DNA from: Nitrospirota bacterium
Lineage (GTDB): Bacteria; Nitrospirota; Thermodesulfovibrionia; Thermodesulfovibrionales; UBA6898
Length of the DNA: 36,597 nucleotides
Direction: 5' to 3'
Assembly: GCA_004321925.1 (NCBI GenBank)
Contig: SCQH01000045.1
Coordinates: 1-36,597, forward strand
Shown here: piece after piece, positions 10,327 through 17,932 of the stretch
Numbering within the stretch: the stretch's first letter is position 1
How the letters are laid out: the number at the start of each line of letters is the position of its first letter
The notes under the pieces: model-generated
Told to the model about the DNA's origin: nothing
Database searches by the model: none
What the model saw: only the letters and a program-made list of their open reading frames with translations
Translations under genes and position numbers: made by a program

Positions 10327-10890
10327 ATGGCACAGAATATCGTTACTGAGGAAAAGGTCATCGAAGAGGTCAAGAAGGCCGTAGCTGAAACACTAAGCAG
10401 TGATGTCGCCGCGATCCAGCCTGACAACTCCATGATAAGGGACCTTGGCGCCGAATCGCTTGATTTCCTCGACATCAACTATCGGCTTGAGCAGGCCTTC
10501 GGGATCAAGATGGCCCGGCATTTCATCCTCGAACATATAGAAGAGATGTTCGGCGAGGGCACGGCCATAGATGAGAACGGGCAGCTCACCGAAAAGGCGG
10601 TCAGGTTCCTTCAGGCCCGCTACGGGGACAGCTTCCCCGGCTTCAAACAGAACATGGACATGGACGAGGTCCCTGCCCTCTTCACCATCCGGACAATGGC
10701 CGGCGGGGTCCTGGATATCCTTGATACGCTGCCGGAGAAATGCTCACAATGCGGAAATGCCGCATGGAAGTCTGACAACGGTGTCAAGATCATCTGCGGT
10801 TCCTGCGGGGAGCAGGCGGTCTTCACAAACGGCGACGACCTAATAAAGCAATGGCTCACGAAGATACAGGACGACAAAAAGATCTGCTGA
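10327..10890 (+). CDS. Acyl carrier protein fused to a zinc ribbon
   Basis: A 187-residue protein; ATG 10327 is chosen for the AAGGAG site six bases upstream. Residues about 5-85 are an acyl carrier protein with the phosphopantetheine Ser44 in DLGAESLDFLD. It is longer than a standard ACP (about 80 residues). The C-terminal half carries a four-Cys knuckle: C139-x2-C142, 14 residues, C157-x2-C160 (KCSQCGNAAW and IICGSCGEQ), typical of a zinc ribbon. The middle (about 90-130) is a helical connector. Role: carries the growing acyl chain for the adjacent ketosynthases, reductases and dehydratases. The ribbon is probably a protein docking module, since nothing points to DNA or RNA binding. It is 27 bases after the enoyl reductase gene. 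Confidence 0.85.
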   Translation: MAQNIVTEEKVIEEVKKAVAETLSSDVAAIQPDNSMIRDLGAESLDFLDINYRLEQAFGIKMARHFILEHIEEMFGEGTAIDENGQLTEKAVRFLQARYGDSFPGFKQNMDMDEVPALFTIRTMAGGVLDILDTLPEKCSQCGNAAWKSDNGVKIICGSCGEQAVFTNGDDLIKQWLTKIQDDKKIC

Positions 10891-10923
10891 TCCGGGGCCG
10901 TGCATCGGGCGGTGACCGCAGAC

Positions 10924-12207
10924 ATGCCTGAACGCCGCGTCGTCATCACCGGGTACGGGGCGATCACCCCCCTTGGAAAGAGCGCTCACGAGACCTTTGA
11001 TCGTGCATCAGCCGGACTTTCAGGGGTCGACTATATCAGATCGTTCGAGACAAAGGGTCTGCCCTGCCAGGTCGGGGGCGAGATCGATGACCGCTGGATC
11101 GACGAACTCAAGGACCCTGCCGCACAGCGTCTGTCCAAATTTTCGTCCCGCGGCCTGAAACTGATGATGATCGCAACAGCCGAAGCGGCAAGGTCGGCGC
11201 AGCTCGATTCGGTCCTGCAGAGAGAGAAGATCGGCGTCTCTCTGGGATCCCATGGCGACAACCCTGCAATTGCCGATGTTCAGCACCTCCAGCGCTTTTA
11301 CGACGGCCAGGGCAACTGGGACATGAAGGGACTGATGGAGACCGGCGGTTATTCCTTCCTCAACTTTTTCAGAAGAAAACCGGATGCTGCGACGTCACTG
11401 CTCTCGATGCAGTTCAACTGCAAGGGACCGAACCTCTCCTTCGTCTCGGCCTGTGCTGCCGGCGCTCAGGCGGTCGGCGAGGCTTACCGGTTGATACAGG
11501 AGGGCTCCGCGGATCTTATGATCGCCGGCGGGTGCGAGGCGACACTCAACTTCTCAGGCTTCATCGGCTTTGTCCTTATTAAGGCCCTTGTCGAAAAATA
11601 CCCCACGCCGCAGAAAGCCTCACGCCCCTTTGACAGAAAGAGGAACGGGTTTGTCATGTCTGAAGGCGCCGGCAGTCTGGTCCTTGAGGACCTTGAGCAT
11701 GCACGGGCGCGGGGCGCGGCCATCTTTGCAGAGATACGCGGCTATGGCGACTCAGCTGATGCATACCGTATCACGGACACGCACCCAAAGGGTGACGGCG
11801 CCCTGCTTGCCATGAAGGGTGCCCTTGATGACGCCGGCCTGGACGTCAGCGACATCGACTACATCAACGCGCACGGCACCTCGACAGTACAGAATGACCT
11901 TACCGAGACCCGTGCCATAAAGGCTCTCTTCGGTGACCGCGCCGGGAAGATCCCCGTCAGTTCGAACAAATCAATGCTCGGCCATACAATTGCCGCCGCC
12001 GGCGCTATCGAATGCATCCTGACCACCATCGGGATGAACCGTTCGATCATCCTGCCGACGATCAACCAGGAGCATCATGACCCGAAATGCGACCTGGATT
12101 ATGTGCCGAATGAAGCACGCAGTCAGGGCTATCGCTACGCCCTTTCGAACTCCTTCGGTTTTGGCGGACAGAACGCCTCTCTCTGCATCGGCAGATTCGA
12201 GGGCTAG
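10924..12207 (+). CDS. Beta-ketoacyl-ACP synthase (FabF-like), active-site complete
   Basis: A 427-residue FabF-type ketosynthase. ATG 10924 gives the standard MPERRVVITGYGAITPLG beginning; a GTG at 10900 would add eight atypical residues. The catalytic triad is complete: Cys177 in FVSACAAGAQAV, His317 in INAHGTST and His354 in SMLGHTIAAAG. The C-terminal GFGGQNAS signature is present. It should condense an acyl group with malonyl-ACP. It is paired with the downstream Cys-less homologue, an arrangement like ketosynthase/chain length factor heterodimers of type II polyketide systems. It resembles the third ketosynthase in this locus (shared CDLDYVPN/K segment), suggesting an internal duplication. 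Confidence 0.9.
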   Translation: MPERRVVITGYGAITPLGKSAHETFDRASAGLSGVDYIRSFETKGLPCQVGGEIDDRWIDELKDPAAQRLSKFSSRGLKLMMIATAEAARSAQLDSVLQREKIGVSLGSHGDNPAIADVQHLQRFYDGQGNWDMKGLMETGGYSFLNFFRRKPDAATSLLSMQFNCKGPNLSFVSACAAGAQAVGEAYRLIQEGSADLMIAGGCEATLNFSGFIGFVLIKALVEKYPTPQKASRPFDRKRNGFVMSEGAGSLVLEDLEHARARGAAIFAEIRGYGDSADAYRITDTHPKGDGALLAMKGALDDAGLDVSDIDYINAHGTSTVQNDLTETRAIKALFGDRAGKIPVSSNKSMLGHTIAAAGAIECILTTIGMNRSIILPTINQEHHDPKCDLDYVPNEARSQGYRYALSNSFGFGGQNASLCIGRFEG

Positions 12208-12213
12208 GGACCC

Positions 12214-13482
12214 GTGGCCGCAACCGATATCGTCATCACCGGCGCCGGCGTCGTAAGCGCTCTCGGGAATACTCCGGAGGACCTATGGTCTGCCCTTCTC
12301 GCCTCGCAGACCGGCATCAGGCCTGTTGACGGATTTCCGGAGGGATCCTCCCCTCTGGCTGCGGCGCAGGTCAGTGGCATCGACCCTGCTGAGCTCGGCA
12401 TCCCGCGGCGTGATGCACGGATCATGGGCAGGCATTCCGGCATGCTGATCAAAAGCAGCCGTGATGCCTATCTGCGCGCAGGGCTCGACAGCCGGTCGGT
12501 ACCCGCGGAAGAGACCGCGTTCTTTGCCGGGATGGGGATGGTGGATTACCGGATGGACGATCTGATGCCGGCCCTGCTGAGATCGCTCAACCAGGATGGC
12601 TCGATAGACTACGACAGATTTTATTCGACCGGCTACCAGGAGATATTTCCGCTCTGGCCGCTTTCGATGCTGAACAACATATCCTTCTGTCAGGCAGCCA
12701 TCAACCTTGATATTCGCGGCGAGAATACCGTCTTTTCTCCCCATGCCGATTCAGGGGCCCAGGCGATAGCTGAAGGCGCCAGGACCGTGAGCGAGGGACG
12801 GGCAGCGGCAGTCCTTGCAGGAGGGGTCAGCGAGGTCGTTTCCCCACTGAGCATTGCCCGGGCCGGGATCTTCGGCCTTTTGGGTGAGCCCGGAAAGGGC
12901 AGTATGACCTGCCGTCCCTTTGGAGAGGACAGATCAGGATCGGTCCTGGGTGAGGGCTGCGGCATTGTCTGCCTTGAGACCCGCTCCTCAGCAGAGGCGC
13001 GCGGGGCAGCCTTCAGCACCATGTTCATGGGGTATGGCAATTCGTGCGGCAAAGAGACCGGGGCAGCCTGCCCTTCGGTCGATGCTATTGTGCAGGCGAT
13101 GGAGCAGGCCCTCGATTCTGCGGAACTGAATCCGGCCGATATCGGCCTCATTATCGCCCACGGGGACGGGACCCTGCAGGGCGACAGGAACGAGGCAGAG
13201 GCGCTCAGGAGGGTATTTCAGGCGGGCCTTCCCGTCTATGCCTCAAAAGCAGCTCTCGGGAACTGCCTTGCGGCAGGACCGGCGATCGATATCGTCCTCG
13301 GCTCATACATGATCGCTCAGGGGATGATCCCCGCTGTGTTTGGCCTGGACACCCCTTCCGGCTCTCTTGGTCTCAGGGTCGTCACCCAGGGACCTTTGAG
13401 GGCAAGACCCGGAAAGGTGCTTATCAATGCCTTCAGCTATGAAGGACAATGTACATCCCTGATAATCGGGGCAGCTGACTGA
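12214..13482 (+). CDS. Ketosynthase-like protein lacking catalytic Cys (chain length factor-like)
   Basis: A 422-residue protein starting at GTG 12214, six bases after the preceding ketosynthase. It keeps the thiolase-fold layout (VITGAGVVSALGNTPEDLW, IIAHGDGT, and AFSYEGQCTSLIIG near the end). The active site is lost: Ala178 stands where the nucleophilic Cys belongs (SPHADSGAQAI), and Asn350 replaces the second His (ALGNCLA). His316 is retained. It cannot do the usual condensation. By analogy with KS-beta/CLF proteins it probably dimerises with the upstream ketosynthase and shapes the chain-length tunnel. That role is inferred from the mutations and the gene pairing. Length is normal and there is no frameshift, so it is not a decaying gene. 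Confidence 0.85.
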   Translation: MAATDIVITGAGVVSALGNTPEDLWSALLASQTGIRPVDGFPEGSSPLAAAQVSGIDPAELGIPRRDARIMGRHSGMLIKSSRDAYLRAGLDSRSVPAEETAFFAGMGMVDYRMDDLMPALLRSLNQDGSIDYDRFYSTGYQEIFPLWPLSMLNNISFCQAAINLDIRGENTVFSPHADSGAQAIAEGARTVSEGRAAAVLAGGVSEVVSPLSIARAGIFGLLGEPGKGSMTCRPFGEDRSGSVLGEGCGIVCLETRSSAEARGAAFSTMFMGYGNSCGKETGAACPSVDAIVQAMEQALDSAELNPADIGLIIAHGDGTLQGDRNEAEALRRVFQAGLPVYASKAALGNCLAAGPAIDIVLGSYMIAQGMIPAVFGLDTPSGSLGLRVVTQGPLRARPGKVLINAFSYEGQCTSLIIGAAD

Positions 13483-13494
13483 CAGGAGGAAAAG

Positions 13495-13962
13495 GTGAGA
13501 TTTCTTTTTTACGACACCGTTCATGAGTTGACCAAGGGGAAGTATATCAGGGGGGCCAAATCCTTCGCCCTCTCTGAAGAATACCTGCGGAGGCACTTCA
13601 GTAAAAAGGCCCTTGTCCCCGGCGTCATCCATATAGAGGCGATGGCCCAGCTCCTGGGCTGGGCCGTGATCCATGCCCATGACTTCAGGATCTCGGCCGT
13701 CATGTCCCTTATCGAGGGTGTTACGGTACATCCCCGGCTGAAACCGGGGGTGACGGTCGATATCCACGGGGAGATCATCTCGACCTCAAAAAGGGATTCG
13801 CTCGGCCGGGCATGGATGACCCTTGAGGGTGAGACCGTCGCCTCGATGGACCGGATCATCTACAGCCATTTCCATAAGGTCGACCCCACTGAACTGCTTA
13901 ACCGGTTCTGCTACTACAGCGGTATGGACAGCTCAGCCGCTCAGGGAATATCTGAGGGATAG
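13495..13962 (+). CDS. FabZ-like 3-hydroxyacyl-ACP dehydratase 1
   Basis: A 155-residue single hotdog-fold protein starting at GTG 13495 behind a GAGGAAAAG site. The FabZ signature is visible as EYLRRHFSKKALVPGVIHIEAMAQ, with catalytic His34 and Glu48. The usual FP at the motif start is FS here. It would remove water from 3-hydroxyacyl-ACP to give enoyl-ACP. It follows the chain length factor-like gene by 12 bases and precedes the third ketosynthase by four. A second dehydratase in the locus has His and Glu at identical positions, so the two may handle different chain lengths or form a heterodimer. Confidence 0.86.
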   Translation: MRFLFYDTVHELTKGKYIRGAKSFALSEEYLRRHFSKKALVPGVIHIEAMAQLLGWAVIHAHDFRISAVMSLIEGVTVHPRLKPGVTVDIHGEIISTSKRDSLGRAWMTLEGETVASMDRIIYSHFHKVDPTELLNRFCYYSGMDSSAAQGISEG

Positions 13963-13966
13963 ACCT

Positions 13967-15265
13967 ATGCGCCACGCCCCGAATCGCAAAGTGGTCGTCA
14001 CCGGGCTCGGGCTGGCGACCTCGCTCGGCCTCGATCTCGATACCTGCTGGGAAAAGGCCCTCGCCGGTGTCTCAGGGGTTAAAAGAATTTCCTATCCCGG
14101 TGCGGAGAGATCTCCGGTCCAGGCGGTCGGAGAGGTGGGCGCGGAGGACTGGCAACGGATCCGGGCGGCGTTCAGAGAATACGCAGAGTGTGAAGGTGAG
14201 CGCAGGACCCTCTTTGCCTTATGGTCGGCAGAGGCGGCCCTTAAAGACAGCGGGGTCCTTGATTCAGACCTGAGCCGGAAACGTTTTGGCGTCAGCCTTG
14301 CGGCGGGGCTCGGCATCAACAGGCTCGAGGATATTCAGAGATGGATGCGCGGGGACAGGACATTCGATTATGCCGCCTTCGGAAGGGACTATGCCGGGGT
14401 GCATGCGGAATCGATCATGAGGAACAATTCAAACCGCCCCCCGGCAGTCATTGCAGACCGTCATGCCCTGGCCGGGTATAACTGCACGATCACCACGGCC
14501 TGCGCATCCGCCACACAGGCGATCGGGGCCGGCTTCAGGGCAATCCAGCGCGGTGACGCTGACCTGATCCTGGCCGGAGGCGCTGATTCGATGATCAACC
14601 CTGTCGGTCTGATCTTCTTCGTTCTCCTCGGCGCCGCCGCTGTAGCACCCGACGACCCTGCCACGCTCTGCAGGCCGTTTGACCGCAAAAGGTCCGGACT
14701 GGTCATGGGCGAAGGCGCGGGGATCGCCGTGCTCGAGGAGGAATCGCATGCGCTTAGACGCGGAGCGCGGATATATGCGGAGGTCGCCGGGTACGGCTCC
14801 TCAATGGACGCCTATCAGGTGACCGCCCCTCACCCCAGGGGCATTGGGGCCGAGGCCTCGATGAGTCGGGCGCTCAGGGACTCCGGCATGGGCCCCGGTG
14901 ATATAGATTATATAAACGCACACGGGACCAGCACAAAACTGAACGATGCGGCTGAAACCGCCGCGATAAAGAACATCTTCGGGGAGCATGCAAAGGCCCT
15001 GGCGATAAGCTCAAGCAAGTCCCTCGTCGGCCATCTGCTTGCGGCCTCGGGCGGACCGGAATTTGTCTTTACGGTCATGAGCACGCGGCATGACCTGGTC
15101 CATCCGACTATCAACCTTGAGAACCCTGACCCGAAATGCGACCTCGACTACGTGCCGAAGCATAAGAGAGAAAAGAGAATCAGGGCCGCCCTCTCGAATT
15201 CCTTCGGGTTCGGCGGCCAGAACGCATCTATCATCGTCAGGAAATACATGCAGGAGGAGAGATAA
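13967..15265 (+). CDS. Beta-ketoacyl-ACP synthase (FabF-like), second active enzyme
   Basis: A 432-residue ketosynthase. ATG 13967 gives a beginning (MRHAPNRKVVVTGLGLATSLG) that matches the family; the open frame further upstream lies inside the dehydratase gene. The triad is complete: Cys179 in TTACASATQAI, His319 in INAHGTSTK and His356 in KSLVGHLLAAS. The ending GFGGQNASIIV is canonical. It condenses acyl-ACP with malonyl-ACP. Its C-terminal third is very like that of the first ketosynthase in the locus. The ketoreductase gene starts four bases after its stop. Confidence 0.9.
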   Translation: MRHAPNRKVVVTGLGLATSLGLDLDTCWEKALAGVSGVKRISYPGAERSPVQAVGEVGAEDWQRIRAAFREYAECEGERRTLFALWSAEAALKDSGVLDSDLSRKRFGVSLAAGLGINRLEDIQRWMRGDRTFDYAAFGRDYAGVHAESIMRNNSNRPPAVIADRHALAGYNCTITTACASATQAIGAGFRAIQRGDADLILAGGADSMINPVGLIFFVLLGAAAVAPDDPATLCRPFDRKRSGLVMGEGAGIAVLEEESHALRRGARIYAEVAGYGSSMDAYQVTAPHPRGIGAEASMSRALRDSGMGPGDIDYINAHGTSTKLNDAAETAAIKNIFGEHAKALAISSSKSLVGHLLAASGGPEFVFTVMSTRHDLVHPTINLENPDPKCDLDYVPKHKREKRIRAALSNSFGFGGQNASIIVRKYMQEER

Positions 15266-15268
15266 CAC

Positions 15269-16027
15269 ATGGGGATAACCATCGACCTGACCGGGAAGAT
15301 AGCGCTTGTGACCGGAGGCGGCCAGGGCATCGGCAGGGAATGCTGCAGGTCACTTTCACGTGCCGGGGCAACCGTCATTGTGAATTACAGCAGATCGAAG
15401 GACGAGGCAGACACCCTGCTTCAGGAGATCTCGCAGGAGGGTGGCGTTGCCGAGGCCTGTCAGGCCGATATATCAGTCCCTGAGGAGGTCCAGCAGCTCT
15501 TTGACCACATAAAGAAGAAACATGGCAGAATAGATATACTGGTCAACAACGCCGGCATCGTCAGGGACAAGCTCCTCCTGAGCATGGAACTTGCCGACTG
15601 GGACAGGGTCCATGACATCAACCTCAGGGGGGCCTTTCTCTGCACCAGGCTCGCCGCCGAAATGATGATGGCCAACCATGCCGGGAAGATCATCAATATC
15701 TCCTCGATCGGTGCGGTTCGCTGCTCGCGCGGACAGACGAATTATGCCTCCTCAAAAGGCGGCCTCATATCCTTTACCAGGGCCTGCGCGGTTGAGCTGT
15801 CGGGCAAGGGCATACAGGTAAACGCTGTTCTGCCCGGCATGATCGTGACCAAAATGAGCAGCCGCGTCAGAAAACGGGCGGGAGATGACCTGCTCAAGAC
15901 GATTCCTGCCGGCCATTTCGGCGAGCCTGCGGATATCGCCGGTGCGGTCGTCTTCCTTGCCTCAGGCCTTTCTGACTATATAACCGGCCAGACACTCCCC
16001 GTTGACGGCGGCATGAGCGTATCGTGA
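15269..16027 (+). CDS. fabG: 3-oxoacyl-ACP reductase FabG
   Basis: A 252-residue classical SDR with cofactor loop TGGGQGIG, NNAG (LVNNAGIVRD), the Ser in INISSIGA, and the catalytic Tyr159 and Lys163 in NYASSKGG. The C-terminal VDGG motif is present. Length and motifs are typical of FabG, which reduces 3-ketoacyl-ACP with NADPH. Because it sits between a ketosynthase and a dehydratase, it is probably dedicated to this locus rather than being the housekeeping copy. That is an inference from position. Confidence 0.9.
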   Translation: MGITIDLTGKIALVTGGGQGIGRECCRSLSRAGATVIVNYSRSKDEADTLLQEISQEGGVAEACQADISVPEEVQQLFDHIKKKHGRIDILVNNAGIVRDKLLLSMELADWDRVHDINLRGAFLCTRLAAEMMMANHAGKIINISSIGAVRCSRGQTNYASSKGGLISFTRACAVELSGKGIQVNAVLPGMIVTKMSSRVRKRAGDDLLKTIPAGHFGEPADIAGAVVFLASGLSDYITGQTLPVDGGMSVS

Positions 16028-16103
16028 TACAATTCTGTCGGGGATGCATCTGCCTCTCATACGCAGGCTTACGCCGGGGCAACGGTCATCCTGCCGGGGA
16101 ACG

Positions 16104-16112
16104 TGCTATAAT
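16104..16112 (+). promoter_or_regulatory. Possible internal extended -10 promoter
   Basis: TGCTATAAT is a perfect extended -10 (TG-N-TATAAT) in the 127-base gap between fabG and the second dehydratase, in an operon whose other gaps are under 30 bases. No good -35 is visible, as is common for extended -10 promoters. It could give separate expression of the second dehydratase, the Cys-less ketosynthase-like gene and the acyltransferase. Confidence 0.35.
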
Positions 16113-16154
16113 TTCTGGGATACAGACTATCATCAGGAGGCGTTAGAACCATAT

Positions 16155-16607
16155 ATGCGGTATTTGCTTGTTGATCACATCACTGAATGGAAGGCCGGGG
16201 AATCGATCCGGGGCGTAAAGAATGTTGCCATGAGCGAGGATTTTCTCGAATTCCATTTTCCCAAGAACCCTATCATGCCGGGCGTCATGCTCCTGGAGGC
16301 CATCACCCAGCTTACCGGCTGGCTTGAGGCAGCCTCCTCGGACTTCACGCAATGGTTCCTGATCAGCGGGGTGAACAAATGCAGTTTCTACGGCTTCGCC
16401 TTTCCGGGGGACCAGGTCGAACTCAGGGTTGAATTCGTTTCCAGCCCCGGTGAGAACAGAAAGGTCTTCAAAGGGACCGGCATGGTTCAGGGCAAGAAGA
16501 AGATAGCGGTCGAGTTTGAAGGCAGCCTGGTGCCGTTCGATGAGCTTGAGGATGGCGAAGAGCAGAGAAGGTTCTTTGATCTCCTGACACGGAACCTGGG
16601 GCTATAA
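16155..16607 (+). CDS. FabZ-like 3-hydroxyacyl-ACP dehydratase 2
   Basis: A 150-residue hotdog protein. ATG 16155 gives MRYLLVDHITEWKAG, which parallels the first dehydratase of the locus; the open frame before it has no family-like sequence. An AGGAGG lies at 16135-16140, rather far (14 bases) from the start. The motif EFHFPKNPIMPGVMLLEAITQ carries catalytic His34 and Glu48 and is closer to standard FabZ than the first copy. It dehydrates 3-hydroxyacyl-ACP. The TAA stop is directly followed by the ATG of the next ketosynthase-like gene. Confidence 0.86.
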   Translation: MRYLLVDHITEWKAGESIRGVKNVAMSEDFLEFHFPKNPIMPGVMLLEAITQLTGWLEAASSDFTQWFLISGVNKCSFYGFAFPGDQVELRVEFVSSPGENRKVFKGTGMVQGKKKIAVEFEGSLVPFDELEDGEEQRRFFDLLTRNLGL

Positions 16608-17897
16608 ATGGACAGGCGGGAGGTCGTGATCACCGGCATGGGGCTTGTCACCCCGCTCGGCAGCACGGTGTCAGAGAACTGGGCGAATATGAAGGCCCTC
16701 AAGACAGGGCTCGCCTGTTATCCGAAGGCCGGTCTGCCCGCCTTCATGGAATATCTCGGCAAGATCTCTCAGGTATCGGTCCCTGAGGAGATCCCCCAGA
16801 AGATCTCCGGACAGATGAAATTCCTGAGCCGGGGATCATTGCTCGGGTTCATTGCTGCAGCAGAGGCGGCCGCACAGGCCGGTTATGCCGGGGCGGATGT
16901 CACCGCCGGCAGGCGCGCCCTCTATATAGCGTCCGGCGACTTTACGAAGGTCGGGTACGATTTTCTCTACCCGGCGGTCAAGGATGCCTCACTGCACAAC
17001 TGGAGGGAGCTCGATCATGCAAAACTTAATGATGCCGCCCTCAGCAAGGTCAATCCTTTCTTTCTGCTGGAGTCGCTCCTTAACAACCTTTTCAGCTTTC
17101 TCTCGGCCTTCCTTGAGTCCATGGGGCCCAGCACCAGCGTTGCAAGCCTTTCGCCCTGCGGGGGATATGCGATAGAGCTGGCCTGCAGGTCGATCAGGCA
17201 GAACAGGGCAGATATTGCCGTTGCCGTCGGGTGCGGCAACTGGATAACCGAGATCCCGCTTTATGAGATCGACGGCCTCGGCATCGCTTCTCAGTGCAGG
17301 GACGGCGTCGGGTCCTTCAGACCGTTTGACCGGAGGAGGGACGGCTTTATGACCGGGGAGGGAGGCGCGGCCCTGGTCCTTGAAACGCCGGAAAGCGCCG
17401 AAAGAAGGGGGGCGCCTGTCTTCGGGAGGATCAGGGGTGTCGGCAACTGCATTGAGTTCGTCCCGGGAAGGGGATTGACCGTTCCGCCGCTCGTCAGCAG
17501 AAGATGCATGGAGATCGCCATGGCTGATGCCGGCATGAACTTCAATGAACTCGGCTTTATCACGCCCCATGGGAGCGGCACACAGAAAGGCGACGCCTCA
17601 GAGCTCATGTCGATCGCCCGGGTCCTTGAGGATAACAAAGCAGCAGTCCCTATCAGCGGGATGAAGGCCTATACCGGGCATCTCGGGGCTGCAAGCGATA
17701 TCGCTGAGGTGATCATGGGAATTGCTGCAGGCCGGGAGCATATCGTCCCTGCCACGCTTAATTTTTCTGAGCCGGACAGGTCCCTGCCGGACCTGAACAT
17801 ATCCGGCGGCCATCAGGTTTCAGACAAAGCCGCCTTTCTTTCAACCAGCTACGGAGTGGGCGGGCAGTCCTCTTCCGTGGTTGTAGAAGTGTTGTAG
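16608..17897 (+). CDS. Ketosynthase-like protein with Cys-to-Ser active site
   Basis: A 429-residue thiolase-fold protein of the FabF family (MDRREVVITGMGLVTPLGSTV, then SYGVGGQSSSVVVE at the end). In the nucleophile region it reads ASLSPCGGYAI: aligned on GGYAI, Ser182 is where the Cys belongs, and a Cys (Cys184) stands two residues later. Both histidines remain (His321 in TPHGSGT, His358 in YTGHLGA). Condensation by the normal mechanism is therefore unlikely. It could be a chain length factor, a decarboxylase-type priming protein, or a protein with a shifted nucleophile. The central region (SLLNNLFSFLSAFLE) is hydrophobic and unlike the other ketosynthases here. It abuts the second dehydratase with no gap. 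Confidence 0.83.
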   Translation: MDRREVVITGMGLVTPLGSTVSENWANMKALKTGLACYPKAGLPAFMEYLGKISQVSVPEEIPQKISGQMKFLSRGSLLGFIAAAEAAAQAGYAGADVTAGRRALYIASGDFTKVGYDFLYPAVKDASLHNWRELDHAKLNDAALSKVNPFFLLESLLNNLFSFLSAFLESMGPSTSVASLSPCGGYAIELACRSIRQNRADIAVAVGCGNWITEIPLYEIDGLGIASQCRDGVGSFRPFDRRRDGFMTGEGGAALVLETPESAERRGAPVFGRIRGVGNCIEFVPGRGLTVPPLVSRRCMEIAMADAGMNFNELGFITPHGSGTQKGDASELMSIARVLEDNKAAVPISGMKAYTGHLGAASDIAEVIMGIAAGREHIVPATLNFSEPDRSLPDLNISGGHQVSDKAAFLSTSYGVGGQSSSVVVEVL

Positions 17898-17932
17898 AAT
17901 AATGCCTGCAGTCCTCCCTGCGAAGCGGAGCC

